A DNA stretch of 64,000 nucleotides from assembly GCF_900230185.1 (NCBI RefSeq), contig NZ_OCSR01000001.1, forward strand, positions 3,100,001 to 3,164,000. Direction: 5' to 3'. The notes under the pieces were generated by a model that was not told where the DNA came from, made no database searches, and saw only the letters and a program-made list of their open reading frames with translations. Shown in pieces: positions 8,759-18,512 of this stretch; the stretch's first letter is position 1; the number at the start of each line of letters is the position of its first letter. The translations under genes were made by a program, and so were the position numbers. Origin of the DNA: Burkholderia sp. OK233 (GTDB lineage Bacteria > Pseudomonadota > Gammaproteobacteria > Burkholderiales > Burkholderiaceae).

Positions 8759-9412
8759 ATGACGACGAAAAAAACGACGCTCAAATCGGTGTTCCTGACT
8801 GGCCTGCTGGTGCTGGTGCCTCTGGCTATCACACTGTGGGTGCTCGGTCTGATCATCGGCACGATGGACCAGACGCTGTTGCTGCTGCCGACCTCATGGC
8901 AGCCGGAGCGCGCGCTCGGCTTCCGTTTGCCGGGCCTCGGCGCGGTGCTGACGCTGGCATTCATCTTTGTCGTCGGGCTGTTGACGCAAAACTTCATCGG
9001 GCAGAAGCTCGTGAAGTGGTGGGAAGTCGTGGTTGCTCACATTCCGGTGGTCGGCCCGCTCTACACCAGCGTGAAACAGGTGTCAGACACCTTGTTGTCG
9101 AGCAGCGGCAATGCGTTTCGCAAGGCGCTCCTGATCGAGTACCCGCGCCGTGGTTCCTATACGATTGCGTTTCTGACCGGCATTCCGGGCGGCGACGTGG
9201 TCAACCACCTGAAAGAAGATCACGTCAGCGTGTATGTGCCGACGACGCCGAATCCAACGTCCGGCTTCTTCCTGATGGTGCCCAGGAGCGAAGTGATCGA
9301 ACTCGACATGACGGTCGACGCTGCGCTCAAGTACATCGTCTCGATGGGCGTCGTGGCGCCGTCCGCGCCGCCGGCGCCGGTGCGCCGCACGACAGTCGAG
9401 CCTCCGCTGTAA
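8759..9412 (+). CDS. DUF502 membrane protein
   Basis: This 217-residue inner-membrane protein has two predicted helices near the N-terminus (about 10-30, LKSVFLTGLLVLVPLAITLW, and about 60-80) and a soluble C-terminal domain with the DUF502 pattern (VPTTPNPTSGFFLMVPRSEV). The family's function is unknown. It sits 75 bases after the FmdB-like gene and 63 bases before aspS, and is probably co-transcribed with both. Confidence 0.9.
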   Translation: MTTKKTTLKSVFLTGLLVLVPLAITLWVLGLIIGTMDQTLLLLPTSWQPERALGFRLPGLGAVLTLAFIFVVGLLTQNFIGQKLVKWWEVVVAHIPVVGPLYTSVKQVSDTLLSSSGNAFRKALLIEYPRRGSYTIAFLTGIPGGDVVNHLKEDHVSVYVPTTPNPTSGFFLMVPRSEVIELDMTVDAALKYIVSMGVVAPSAPPAPVRRTTVEPPL

Positions 9413-9475
9413 TGCCGGTGCGCAGCGTTTATCGCCGCGCGCCGTCCAACCAATGCATAACGAAAGACAAACATC

Positions 9476-11275
9476 ATGTCGATGAGATCTGAATACTGCG
9501 GTCTGGTGACCGAAGAACTGCTGGGCCAACCCGTCTCGCTGTGCGGTTGGGTAAGCCGCCGCCGTGACCATGGCGGCGTCATCTTCATCGACCTGCGCGA
9601 CCGCGAAGGCCTCGTTCAGGTCGTCTGCGATCCGGATCGCGCGGAAATGTTCAAGACGGCCGAAGGCGTCCGGAACGAGTTCTGCCTGCAGATCAAGGGC
9701 GTGGTTCGCGCCCGCCCGGAAGGCACGACGAACGCCTCGCTGAAGAGCGGCAAGATCGAAGTGCTGTGCCACGAGCTGATCGTGCTGAACCCGTCGATCA
9801 CGCCGCCGTTCCAGCTCGACGACGACAACCTGTCGGAAACCACGCGCCTTACGCACCGTGTGCTCGACCTGCGTCGTCCGCAGATGCAGCACAACCTGCG
9901 TCTGCGTTACCGCGTCGCGATCGAAGTGCGCAAGTATCTGGACTCGCTGGGCTTCATCGACATCGAAACGCCGATGCTCACCAAGAGCACGCCGGAAGGC
10001 GCGCGCGATTACCTCGTGCCGTCGCGTACCAACCCGGGTCAGTTCTTCGCGTTGCCGCAATCGCCGCAGTTGTTCAAGCAACTGCTGATGGTCGCTAACT
10101 TCGACCGCTACTACCAGATCGTCAAGTGCTTCCGCGACGAAGACCTGCGCGCCGACCGTCAGCCGGAATTCACGCAGATTGACTGCGAAACCTCGTTCCT
10201 GTCGGAACAGGAAATCCGCGATCTGTTCGAAGCGATGATCCGTCACGTGTTCAAGGAAACAATCGGCGTCGAACTGGCCGAGAAATTCCCCGTTATGGAG
10301 TACTCGGAAGCGATGCGCCGTTTCGGTTCGGACAAGCCGGACCTGCGCGTGAAGCTCGAATTCACCGATCTGACCGACGCCGTCAAGGACGTTGACTTCA
10401 AGGTGTTCAGCACGCCGGCCAACACGAAAGACGGCCGCGTCGCGGCGATCCGCGTGCCGAAGGGCGGCGAGCTCTCGCGTGGCGACATCGACAGCTACAC
10501 GGAATTCGTGCGCATCTACGGCGCGAAGGGTCTCGCATGGATCAAGGTCAACGAAGTGGCGAAGGGCCGTGACGGTCTGCAAAGCCCGATCGTCAAGAAC
10601 CTGCACGACGAAGCGGTCAAGGCGATCATCGAACGCACCGGCGCGCAAGACGGCGACATCATTTTCTTCGCGGCGGATCGTGCGAAGGTGGTGAACGACA
10701 GCCTGGGCGCGCTGCGTCTGAAGATCGGTCATTCGGAATTCGGCAAGGCCAACGGCCTGGTCGAATCCGGCTGGAAGCCGCTGTGGGTGATCGACTTCCC
10801 GATGTTCGAATACGACGAGGAAGACAACCGCTACGTCGCCGCGCATCACCCGTTCACGAGCCCGAAAGACGAGCACCTCGAGTATCTGGAAACGGATCCG
10901 GCGCGCTGCCTCGCCAAGGCCTACGACATGGTGCTGAACGGCTGGGAAATCGGCGGCGGTTCGGTGCGGATCCACCGTGAAGAAGTTCAGAGCAAGGTGT
11001 TCCGCGCGCTGAAGATCAACGCGGAAGAAGCGCAAGCCAAGTTCGGCTTCCTGCTCGACGCGCTGCAATACGGCGCGCCGCCGCACGGCGGTATCGCATT
11101 CGGTCTGGACCGCATTATCACGATGATGGCCGGCGCCGATTCGATTCGCGACGTGATCGCGTTCCCGAAGACGCAACGCGCGCAGTGTCTGCTCACGCAG
11201 GCGCCGAGCGAAGTGGACGAGCGCCAGTTGCGCGAGTTGCACATCCGTCTGCGTCAGCCGGAACCCAAGGTCTAA
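9476..11275 (+). CDS. aspS: Aspartate--tRNA ligase
   Basis: This 599-residue class II aminoacyl-tRNA synthetase attaches aspartate to tRNA. It has the N-terminal OB-fold anticodon domain ([20 protein letters not shown], about 22-41), class II motif 2 ([19 protein letters not shown]) and motif 3 ([16 protein letters not shown]), and the bacterial GAD insertion between them. The length is that of the bacterial type. Many beta-proteobacteria lack AsnRS and use a non-discriminating AspRS with GatCAB; that cannot be judged here. A strong terminator follows 55 bases after the stop. Confidence 0.98.
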   Translation: MSMRSEYCGLVTEELLGQPVSLCGWVSRRRDHGGVIFIDLRDREGLVQVVCDPDRAEMFKTAEGVRNEFCLQIKGVVRARPEGTTNASLKSGKIEVLCHELIVLNPSITPPFQLDDDNLSETTRLTHRVLDLRRPQMQHNLRLRYRVAIEVRKYLDSLGFIDIETPMLTKSTPEGARDYLVPSRTNPGQFFALPQSPQLFKQLLMVANFDRYYQIVKCFRDEDLRADRQPEFTQIDCETSFLSEQEIRDLFEAMIRHVFKETIGVELAEKFPVMEYSEAMRRFGSDKPDLRVKLEFTDLTDAVKDVDFKVFSTPANTKDGRVAAIRVPKGGELSRGDIDSYTEFVRIYGAKGLAWIKVNEVAKGRDGLQSPIVKNLHDEAVKAIIERTGAQDGDIIFFAADRAKVVNDSLGALRLKIGHSEFGKANGLVESGWKPLWVIDFPMFEYDEEDNRYVAAHHPFTSPKDEHLEYLETDPARCLAKAYDMVLNGWEIGGGSVRIHREEVQSKVFRALKINAEEAQAKFGFLLDALQYGAPPHGGIAFGLDRIITMMAGADSIRDVIAFPKTQRAQCLLTQAPSEVDERQLRELHIRLRQPEPKV

Positions 11276-11330
11276 GCTGGATCAAACTGGAGCTGTCTGA
11301 AAACGACAGCATGAGGTGACGAAAAAGCGA

Positions 11331-11366
11331 AACGAAAAAGGCGCGTGATGCGCCTTTTTCGTTTTT
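11331..11366 (+). terminator. Intrinsic terminator after aspS
   Basis: A perfect 14-bp stem (AACGAAAAAGGCGC at 11331-11344, loop GTGAT, complement at 11350-11363) runs into a T-rich end. It closes the aspS transcript and argues against the longer nudB frame that starts at 11345 inside the hairpin. Confidence 0.88.
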
Positions 11367-11455
11367 TGCGTTACAGTCGCAGCAACCGGTCTCGACCGCT
11401 TATTGGACCATTCGCCGACATGTACCGCGCAAGCGTTGCGCCCAGTCTTTACGCC

Positions 11456-11956
11456 ATGCCGAAACCGCCGAAGATCCCGCAATCCGTACTCGTCGTCATC
11501 CATACGCCCGCGCTCGACGTGCTGTTGATCCGGCGTGCCGATCACGCAGATTTCTGGCAATCGGTGACCGGCTCGAAAGACCAGCTCGATGAACCCTTCA
11601 TCGAGACGGCGGCGCGCGAAGTGGCCGAGGAAACCGGCATCGTGATTGGCAGCACGCTCGTGCCGCACAGCGCGTTATTCGACTGGCAGTACTCGATCGA
11701 ATACGAGATCTACCCCCAGTTCCGGCATCGCTATGCCGAGGGCGTGATCCATAACACCGAGCATTGGTTCAGCCTGGAAGTGCCCGAGCAGCTCGAGGTG
11801 GCGCTCGCGCCGCGCGAGCACACGGCGTTCCTGTGGCTGCCCTATGAAGAGGCGGCCTCGCGCTGCTTTTCGTCGTCGAATGCCGACGCGATCCTGCAAC
11901 TGCCGAAGCGGCTCGCTGGGCGCCTGAATGGCCAGCCCGAGGAGCGTGCCCGGTGA
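11456..11956 (+). CDS. nudB: Dihydroneopterin triphosphate diphosphatase NudB
   Basis: This 166-residue Nudix hydrolase has the Nudix box built around REVAEETGI and the NudB-like DFWQSVTGS and FRHRYAEGVIHNTEHWF. NudB removes pyrophosphate from dihydroneopterin triphosphate in folate synthesis. The start at 11456 (MPKPPKIPQSV) fits the family; longer starts at 11420 or 11345 are possible, but the latter lies in the aspS terminator. The nudB stop overlaps the GTG start of clsB, so the two are translationally coupled. Confidence 0.92.
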   Translation: MPKPPKIPQSVLVVIHTPALDVLLIRRADHADFWQSVTGSKDQLDEPFIETAAREVAEETGIVIGSTLVPHSALFDWQYSIEYEIYPQFRHRYAEGVIHNTEHWFSLEVPEQLEVALAPREHTAFLWLPYEEAASRCFSSSNADAILQLPKRLAGRLNGQPEERAR

Positions 11957-13212
11957 GCGTCGGCGGCGCGCGCCGTTTCGCGCGACTCCGGCAATCGCTG
12001 CTCGGCCGCCGCTACTGGCAGCGCTACCGCTTCACCAGCGGCAACGACGTCAAGCTGTTGCGTTCCGGCGACGAATTCTTCGCCGCGCTGGTCGAACGCA
12101 TCGACGCGGCGCAAAGCGACGTGGTTCTCGAAACCTATATTTTCTGTGACGACAGCGCCGGTCAGGCCGTCAGCGCGGCTTTGCTGCGCGCAGCCTCGCG
12201 TGGCGTGAAGGTGCGCGTGATTACCGACGGTATCGGTACCGAGCGCCTGCCGATGTTCAACGAATGGCCGCTCGGTGGCATCGACCATCGCATCTATAAC
12301 CCGCATCTGTTCGGCCGCTTTGGCTTCTCGCGCACGCACCGCAAGATCGCGGTGGTGGACGATCAGTTCGGCTACTGCGGCGGCATCAACATCGTCGACG
12401 ATTACGAGAACAACGGCGAGAAGCTGCCTTACCGGCGCTGGGATTTCGCGGTGGAACTGCACGGGCCGGTGGTAGCCGATATCCGCCAGGCGTTCGAGGT
12501 GCAATGGCGGCGCATTCGCCTTGGGCATCGGCCTCTGGAGTCGCTTGAGCCCGATCTTGGGCCGAAGACCATGGCGTCGCTCGGCACCTTGCGGCGCCGG
12601 CGCCGCAATCGCAACGAGGCGCTGTGGGCCGGCGGTCAGCCATGCGTGGCCTTCGTCGCGCGTGACAACCTGATCAACCGCCGCGCTATCGAAAAGGCGT
12701 ATCTGACCGCGATCGGCCAGGCGCGCAGCGAGGTGCTGCTGGCTAACCCGTACTTCATGCCGGGCCGCAAACTGCGGCGCGCGCTGGTGTTCGCGGCGCG
12801 GCGCGGCGTCGACGTGAAGCTCATCATCGGGCGCAAGGAATTCAGGGCGCTCGATTACGCGGTGCCGTTCCTGTATCGTGCGCTGCTCAAAGCCGGCGTG
12901 CAGATCGCCGAGTACGAGAAAACCCTGCTGCACGGCAAGGTCGCGGTGGTGGATTCGAACTGGGGGACGGTCGGCTCGTCGAATCTCGACGCATTGAGCC
13001 TGATGCTCAACAATGAAGCCAATGTGGTGCTGGTGAACGACCCGTCGATCGGCGCGCTGCGCGAAGCGATACTGGCAGCGTTCAAAGAGTCGCGCCGGAT
13101 CGACGAGGCGCGCTACGAGGCCCGGCCGGCCGGCGAGCGGCTGCTCAACTGGCTGGCCTACACCGCTTACCGGGCGGCGATGAAACTGTTGACGGTGGGT
13201 GGCTATGATTAG
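11953..13212 (+). CDS. clsB: Cardiolipin synthase ClsB
   Basis: This 419-residue phospholipase D superfamily enzyme has two HKD motifs, HRKIAVVD (129-136) and HGKVAVVD (327-334). ClsB-type cardiolipin synthases make cardiolipin or phosphatidylglycerol from existing phospholipids. It lacks the N-terminal membrane helices of ClsA, as ClsB proteins do. The start is GTG, overlapping the nudB stop codon, with the SD-like GGAGCG just upstream. The nudB-clsB pair is conserved in this group. No obvious terminator follows. Confidence 0.92.
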   Translation: MSVGGARRFARLRQSLLGRRYWQRYRFTSGNDVKLLRSGDEFFAALVERIDAAQSDVVLETYIFCDDSAGQAVSAALLRAASRGVKVRVITDGIGTERLPMFNEWPLGGIDHRIYNPHLFGRFGFSRTHRKIAVVDDQFGYCGGINIVDDYENNGEKLPYRRWDFAVELHGPVVADIRQAFEVQWRRIRLGHRPLESLEPDLGPKTMASLGTLRRRRRNRNEALWAGGQPCVAFVARDNLINRRAIEKAYLTAIGQARSEVLLANPYFMPGRKLRRALVFAARRGVDVKLIIGRKEFRALDYAVPFLYRALLKAGVQIAEYEKTLLHGKVAVVDSNWGTVGSSNLDALSLMLNNEANVVLVNDPSIGALREAILAAFKESRRIDEARYEARPAGERLLNWLAYTAYRAAMKLLTVGGYD

Positions 13213-13323
13213 CTCATCAGCACCTCGCACATAACCGCAAGGGCGCAGCGTCAATGAAAGGGACAAAAAGAAGGCAAACGCCTCTAAAAAATCTCCTTCC
13301 TCTGATTGACGGATGCCGCAGAA

Positions 13324-13353
13324 TTGAAACCGGGTTAGAAACCGGTTTCTAAT
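13324..13353 (+). promoter_or_regulatory. TetR promoter with an 18-bp perfect palindromic operator
   Basis: A -35-like TTGAAA (13324-13329) and a -10-like TCTAAT (13348-13353) are 18 bases apart. A perfect palindrome, TTAGAAACC/GGTTTCTAA (13335-13352), fills the spacer and covers most of the -10 box. Its core GAAAC-CG-GTTTC resembles the published PsrA operator type of fatty-acid regulators. This is the pattern expected of an autorepressor site for the TetR gene at 13440. Confidence 0.72.
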
Positions 13354-13439
13354 AAAGTCCTTGTTTCGCGGACGGCAGCACTCAATAATAGTACGGCCGT
13401 TCGATTTTCTTTCGGTCACATTAGAACGGTAAAAAAGCT

Positions 13440-14039
13440 ATGCGAAAAGGCGAACAAACACGAGTCGCGATTCTCGAAGCAGCACTTGATCTGGCAAGCC
13501 GCGACGGACTGGAAGGTCTGACGATTGGATTGCTGGCCGAGCGCATGCAGATGAGCAAAAGCGGTGTGTTCGCGCATTTCGGGTCGCGCGAGGATTTGCA
13601 GGTCGAAGTCGTGCGCGAATACCACCGTCGTTTTGAAGACGAGGTGTTTTTCCCGAGCTTGCGTGAGCCTCGTGGATTGCCGCGCTTGCGCGCGATGATT
13701 TCCCGCTGGATCGAGAAACGCATTCAGGAAGTCACCACGGGGTGCATCTACATCAGCGGCGCCGTCGAGTACGACGACCGCGGGGACAACCCGGTGCGTG
13801 AGCAACTGGTGTCGAGCGTGACGATCTGGCGCGCGGCGCTCACGCGTGCAATTTCGCAGGCGATGGAAGAGGGGCATCTGCGCGCTGATACCGATCCGCA
13901 GCTGATGCTGTTCGAACTGTACAGCTTCACGCTCGGCCTGCATCACGATGCGCGTTTCCTGCACTTGCCGGACGCAGTGCGTCTGACGTGGGCCGCGCTG
14001 GAAAAATTGATTGTTTCGTATCAGAGCGAAAGCCGTTAG
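13440..14039 (+). CDS. TetR/AcrR-family regulator of the beta-oxidation block
   Basis: This 199-residue repressor has an N-terminal TetR helix-turn-helix (about 8-54, LTIGLLAERMQMSKSGVFAHF) and a C-terminal ligand-binding domain of the type often seen in lipid-responsive regulators. It stands directly before three beta-oxidation genes in the same direction, and its own promoter carries a palindrome (13335-13352) of the PsrA-like type. The likely role is repression of itself and perhaps the fad genes, relieved by a long-chain acyl-CoA or fatty acid. The ligand is inferred. No second copy of the palindrome was seen before the acyl-CoA dehydrogenase gene. Confidence 0.88.
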   Translation: MRKGEQTRVAILEAALDLASRDGLEGLTIGLLAERMQMSKSGVFAHFGSREDLQVEVVREYHRRFEDEVFFPSLREPRGLPRLRAMISRWIEKRIQEVTTGCIYISGAVEYDDRGDNPVREQLVSSVTIWRAALTRAISQAMEEGHLRADTDPQLMLFELYSFTLGLHHDARFLHLPDAVRLTWAALEKLIVSYQSESR

Positions 14040-14139
14040 CAGAGCCGCCGAACTTCAAGCAGATTCAGCGGCGCTGAAAGATCCGATCCACGGACTCAGC
14101 TAACGGCCTGGCTCCTTGTCAAACTTGGGAGAGAGAGTC

Positions 14140-15927
14140 ATGGGACAGTACGCCGCGCCGCTGCGCGACATGCAATTCGTGTTGCACGAGCTGCTTAACG
14201 TCGAAGCCGAGATCAAGCAGATGCCGAAGCACGCGGATCTCGATGCGGACACGATCAACGCCGTGCTCGAAGAGGCCGGCAAGTTCTGCTCCGAAGTGCT
14301 GTTCCCGCTCAATCACAGCGGCGACCAGGAAGGCTGCACGTACGTTGGCGACGGCGTCGTGACCACGCCGAAGGGCTTCAAGGAAGCCTACAAGCAGTAC
14401 GTGGAAGCCGGCTGGCCGGCACTCGGCTGCGATCCGGACTACGGCGGCCAGGGCCTGCCCGCATTCGTCAACAACGCGCTATATGAAATGCTGAACTCGG
14501 CGAACCAGGCGTGGACGATGTACCCGGGCCTGTCGCACGGCGCGTACGAATGTCTGCATGCGCACGGCACGCCAGAACTGCAGCAACGTTATCTGCCGAA
14601 GCTGGTCGCGGGCGTCTGGACCGGCACGATGTGTCTGACTGAGCCGCACTGCGGCACCGATCTCGGCATCCTGCGCACCAAGGCTGAACCGAGCAGCGAC
14701 GGCTCGTACGCGATCAGCGGCACGAAGATTTTCATCTCCAGCGGCGAACACGATCTCGCGGAGAACATTGTTCACCTGGTGCTCGCGCGTCTGCCGGGCG
14801 CGCCGAATGGCACCAAGGGTATTTCGCTCTTCATCGTGCCGAAGTTCATCCCGAACGAAGCCGGTGAGCCGGGCGAGCGCAATGGCGTGAAGTGCGGCTC
14901 CATCGAACACAAGATGGGCATTCACGGCAACGCGACCGCTGTGATCAACCTCGACAACGCGAAGGGCTGGCTGGTCGGGGAGCCGAACAAGGGCCTGAAC
15001 GCGATGTTCGTGATGATGAACGCAGCGCGTCTGGGCGTCGGCATGCAGAGCCTGGGCCTCACCGAAATCGGCTACCAGAACTCGCTGGTGTATGCGAAAG
15101 AGCGTCTGCAGATGCGTTCGCTGACCGGCCCGAAGGCGCCGGAAAAAGCCGCCGACCCGATCATCGTCCACCCGGACGTGCGCCGCATGCTGCTCACGCA
15201 GAAGGCCTATGCCGAAGGCGCTCGCGCGTTCTCGTACTGGTCCGCGTTGCACATCGACAAGGAACTGTCGCACGCCGACGAATCGGTGCGTAAAGAAGCT
15301 GCCGACCTCGTCGCGCTGCTCACGCCGATCCTGAAGGCGTTCCTCTCGGACAACGCGTTCGAGAGCACCAACCACGCCATGCAGATCTACGGCGGCCACG
15401 GTTTCATCACCGAGTGGGGCATGGAGCAATACGTGCGCGACGCGCGTATCAACATGATCTACGAAGGCACCAACGCGATTCAGGCGCTCGACCTGCTCGG
15501 CCGCAAGATCCTCGGCGACATGGGCGCGAAGATGAAGAAGTTCGGCAAGCTGGTGTCGGACTTCGTCGAGGCCGAAGGCGTGAAGCCGGAAATGCAGGAG
15601 TTCGTCAACCCGCTCGCCGACATCGGCGACAAGGTGCAGAAGCTGACGATGGAAATCGGCATGAAGGCCATGCAGAACCCGGACGAAGTCGGCGCCGCCG
15701 CCGTGCCGTATCTGCGCACCGTCGGCCACCTGGTGTTCTCGTACTTCTGGGCGCGAATGGCACGTATCGCGCTGGACAACGAAGCATCGGGCGATCCGTT
15801 CTACAAGGCCAAGCTTGCTACCGCACGCTTCTACTTCGCGAAGCTGCTGCCGGAAACGGCGATGACGATCCGTCAGGCACGCGCCGGTTCTAAGTCGATG
15901 ATGGACGTCGAAGAGTCGCTGTTCTAA
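14140..15927 (+). CDS. Acyl-CoA dehydrogenase (large, with C-terminal extension)
   Basis: This 595-residue FAD enzyme carries out the first step of beta-oxidation, making trans-2-enoyl-CoA. It has the acyl-CoA dehydrogenase middle domain (CLTEPHCGTDLG) and the signature QIYGGHGFITEWGMEQYVRDARI with IYEGTNAIQ, followed by the extra C-terminal domain found in the roughly 600-residue bacterial class. The ATG at 14140 has GGGAGAGAG upstream; a TTG 24 bases earlier is less likely. It lies first in the fad block, 100 bases after the TetR gene. Confidence 0.94.
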   Translation: MGQYAAPLRDMQFVLHELLNVEAEIKQMPKHADLDADTINAVLEEAGKFCSEVLFPLNHSGDQEGCTYVGDGVVTTPKGFKEAYKQYVEAGWPALGCDPDYGGQGLPAFVNNALYEMLNSANQAWTMYPGLSHGAYECLHAHGTPELQQRYLPKLVAGVWTGTMCLTEPHCGTDLGILRTKAEPSSDGSYAISGTKIFISSGEHDLAENIVHLVLARLPGAPNGTKGISLFIVPKFIPNEAGEPGERNGVKCGSIEHKMGIHGNATAVINLDNAKGWLVGEPNKGLNAMFVMMNAARLGVGMQSLGLTEIGYQNSLVYAKERLQMRSLTGPKAPEKAADPIIVHPDVRRMLLTQKAYAEGARAFSYWSALHIDKELSHADESVRKEAADLVALLTPILKAFLSDNAFESTNHAMQIYGGHGFITEWGMEQYVRDARINMIYEGTNAIQALDLLGRKILGDMGAKMKKFGKLVSDFVEAEGVKPEMQEFVNPLADIGDKVQKLTMEIGMKAMQNPDEVGAAAVPYLRTVGHLVFSYFWARMARIALDNEASGDPFYKAKLATARFYFAKLLPETAMTIRQARAGSKSMMDVEESLF

Positions 15928-16051
15928 GGCACACACTTCACGGCAAGCGTCACGCCCTCAAGAGGCGTGGCGCCTTCCACCGCCACCAGTCACACATCGC
16001 GAAACATAAGAGACACCTTCGCGACACCGCATAACTCCCCGGAGGAACGAC

Positions 16052-18487
16052 GTGAGCAATCTGATCATTCGCAAGGTAGCCGTGCTCGGCGCCGGCGTGA
16101 TGGGCGCGCAGATCGCAGCGCACCTGATCAACGCCAAGGTGCCCGTGCTGCTGTTCGACCTGCCTGCCAAAGAAGGCCCGAAGAACGCGATTGCCCTGAA
16201 GGCGATCGAGAATCTGAAGAAGCTGTCGCCTGCGCCGTTCGGCGTGAAGGACGACGCGCAATACATCCAGCCCGCGAATTACGACGACGACATCGAGAAG
16301 CTCGCCGAATGCGACCTCGTGATCGAAGCGATCGCCGAACGGATGGACTGGAAGCACGACCTGTACAAGAAGGTGTCGCCGCATATCGCACCGAATGCGA
16401 TCTTCGCGACCAACACGTCGGGCCTGTCGATCACCGAACTGTCGAACGGTTTCTCGGATGAACTGAAGGCGCGCTTCTGCGGCGTGCACTTCTTCAATCC
16501 GCCGCGCTACATGCACCTGGTCGAACTGATTCCGACCGCCACCACGCGTCCGGAAATCCTCGACCAACTCGAATCGTTCCTGACGAGCGTGGTCGGCAAG
16601 GGTGTCGTGCGGGCGAAAGACACGCCGAACTTCATCGCTAACCGTGTCGGCATTTTCTCGATCCTCGCCGTGATTACCGAAGCCGCGAAGTTCGGCCTGC
16701 GTTTCGACGAAGTGGACGACCTGACGGGCTCGCGTCTGGGCCGGGCGAAGTCGGCAACTTTCCGCACGGCTGACGTGGTCGGTCTCGACACGATGGCTCA
16801 CGTCATCAAGACGATGCAGGACACGTTGAAGGACGACCCGTTCTTCCCGGTCTACGAAACGCCGCCCGTGCTGGCCGAACTGGTGAAGAAGGGCGCGCTC
16901 GGTCAGAAGACCGGCGGCGGCTTCTACAAGAAGGAAGGCAAAGCCATCAAGGTGCTCGACCCGAAAACGGGCGCGTACGTCGACGGCGGCGCGAAAGCGG
17001 ACGAACTGGTCGGCCGCATTCTGAAGCGCCCGCCGGCAGAGCGTCTGAAGCTCTTGCGCGAATCGGAGCATCCGCAAGCGCAATTCCTGTGGTCGATTTT
17101 CCGCGACGTGTATCACTACATCGGTGTGCATCTCGAATCGATCGCTGACAACGCACGTGACGTCGATCTGGCCATTCGCTGGGGCTTCGGCTGGAACGAA
17201 GGTCCGTTCGAAGGCTGGCAGACGGCCGGCTGGAAGCAGGTCGCCGAATGGGTGCAGGAAGACATCGCGGCAGGCAAGGCGCTGTCGAACGTGCCGCTGC
17301 CGTCGTGGGTGCTGGAAGGTCCGGTTGCCGAGAAGGGCGGCGTGCATACGAACGAAGGTTCGTGGTCGCCGGCTTCGAAGACTTTTGTGCCGCGCTCGTC
17401 GCTGTCGGTCTACGACAGGCAGGTGTTCCGTGCACCGCTGGTCGGCGAGACGTCGGCTGATCCGAAGACCTACGGCAAGACGCTGTTCGAAACCGATGCC
17501 GTGCGTGCCTGGGTTGATGACCGCGCCGGCGAGAACGACGTCCTGATCGTGTCGTTCAAGAGCAAGATGAACACCATCGGACCGTCGGTGATCGACGGTC
17601 TGACGCAAGCCATCGAACTGGCCGAGAAGGACTACAAGGGTCTGGTCGTGTGGCAGCCGACGTCGCTGAAACTCGGCACGCCGGGCGGCCCGTTCTCCGC
17701 AGGTGCGAATCTCGAAGAAGCCATGCCCGCGTTCATGATGGGCGGCGCGAAGGGCATCGAGCCGTTCGTGAAGAAATTCCAGCAAGGTATGCTGCGCGTG
17801 AAGTACGCGAGCGTGCCGGTCATCTCGGCCGTGTCGGGCATCGCGCTCGGTGGTGGTTGCGAGCTGGCGCTGCATAGCGCGAAGCGTGTCGCGCACATCG
17901 AAAGCTATATCGGTCTGGTTGAGGTCGGCGTGGGTCTCGTGCCGGCGGGCGGCGGTCTGAAGGAAGCGGCACTGCGCGCGGCGGAAGCCGCAACCGCAGC
18001 CGGCGCGACCAACGACCTGCTGAAGTTCGTGCAGAAGTCGTTCGAAAACGCGGCAATGGCGAAGGTCTCGGCCTCCGCGCTCGACGCCCGTGCAATGGGC
18101 TATCTGAAGCCGTCCGACACGATCGTCTTCAACGTGTTCGAACTGCTCGACATCGCGAAGAAGGAAGCGCGTGCGCTGTCCGCCGCGGGTTACCGTCCGC
18201 CGCTGCGTGTCACGCAAGTGCCGGTGGCGGGCCGCTCGGCGATTGCCACCATCAAGGCATCGCTCGTCAACATGCGCGATGGCCGTTTCATTAGCGAGCA
18301 CGACTACCTGATCGCCAGCCGCATCGCGGAAGCGGTGTGCGGCGGTGACGTGGAAGCGGGCAGCCTGGTCGACGAAGAATGGCTGCTCAAACTCGAGCGT
18401 CAAGCGTTCGTCGATCTGCTCGGCACGCAAAAGACGCAGGAACGGATCATGGGCATGCTGCAAACCGGCAAGCCGGTGCGCAACTAA
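16052..18487 (+). CDS. 3-hydroxyacyl-CoA dehydrogenase / enoyl-CoA hydratase fusion
   Basis: This 811-residue protein joins two beta-oxidation steps. The N-terminal half is an NAD-dependent 3-hydroxyacyl-CoA dehydrogenase (GAGVMG at 13-18; FFNPPRYMHLVEL; a second dehydrogenase C-terminal domain near 320-420). The last third is an enoyl-CoA hydratase-like domain (SAVSGIALGGGCELALHSAKR). The order dehydrogenase-then-hydratase is that of FadN-type proteins and the reverse of E. coli FadB. The start is GTG with GGAGGAA upstream. It is 124 bases after the acyl-CoA dehydrogenase gene and 25 bases before the thiolase gene. Confidence 0.94.
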   Translation: MSNLIIRKVAVLGAGVMGAQIAAHLINAKVPVLLFDLPAKEGPKNAIALKAIENLKKLSPAPFGVKDDAQYIQPANYDDDIEKLAECDLVIEAIAERMDWKHDLYKKVSPHIAPNAIFATNTSGLSITELSNGFSDELKARFCGVHFFNPPRYMHLVELIPTATTRPEILDQLESFLTSVVGKGVVRAKDTPNFIANRVGIFSILAVITEAAKFGLRFDEVDDLTGSRLGRAKSATFRTADVVGLDTMAHVIKTMQDTLKDDPFFPVYETPPVLAELVKKGALGQKTGGGFYKKEGKAIKVLDPKTGAYVDGGAKADELVGRILKRPPAERLKLLRESEHPQAQFLWSIFRDVYHYIGVHLESIADNARDVDLAIRWGFGWNEGPFEGWQTAGWKQVAEWVQEDIAAGKALSNVPLPSWVLEGPVAEKGGVHTNEGSWSPASKTFVPRSSLSVYDRQVFRAPLVGETSADPKTYGKTLFETDAVRAWVDDRAGENDVLIVSFKSKMNTIGPSVIDGLTQAIELAEKDYKGLVVWQPTSLKLGTPGGPFSAGANLEEAMPAFMMGGAKGIEPFVKKFQQGMLRVKYASVPVISAVSGIALGGGCELALHSAKRVAHIESYIGLVEVGVGLVPAGGGLKEAALRAAEAATAAGATNDLLKFVQKSFENAAMAKVSASALDARAMGYLKPSDTIVFNVFELLDIAKKEARALSAAGYRPPLRVTQVPVAGRSAIATIKASLVNMRDGRFISEHDYLIASRIAEAVCGGDVEAGSLVDEEWLLKLERQAFVDLLGTQKTQERIMGMLQTGKPVRN

Positions 18488-18512
18488 GCGACGAACGAAC
18501 ACGGAGCTTTAA

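Noticed and set aside
9083..11242. 719-codon minus-strand frame opposite aspS
   Set aside because: It is the antisense shadow of aspS and reads as repeats of charged residues with no domain.
15951..15969. Hairpin after the acyl-CoA dehydrogenase gene
   Set aside because: The arms are six bases and there is no T-run; the next gene is in the same operon.
15950..18502. 850-codon minus-strand frame opposite the fused dehydrogenase/hydratase gene
   Set aside because: Its length comes from codon bias on the coding strand; there is no recognisable motif and its complement is a clear enzyme.
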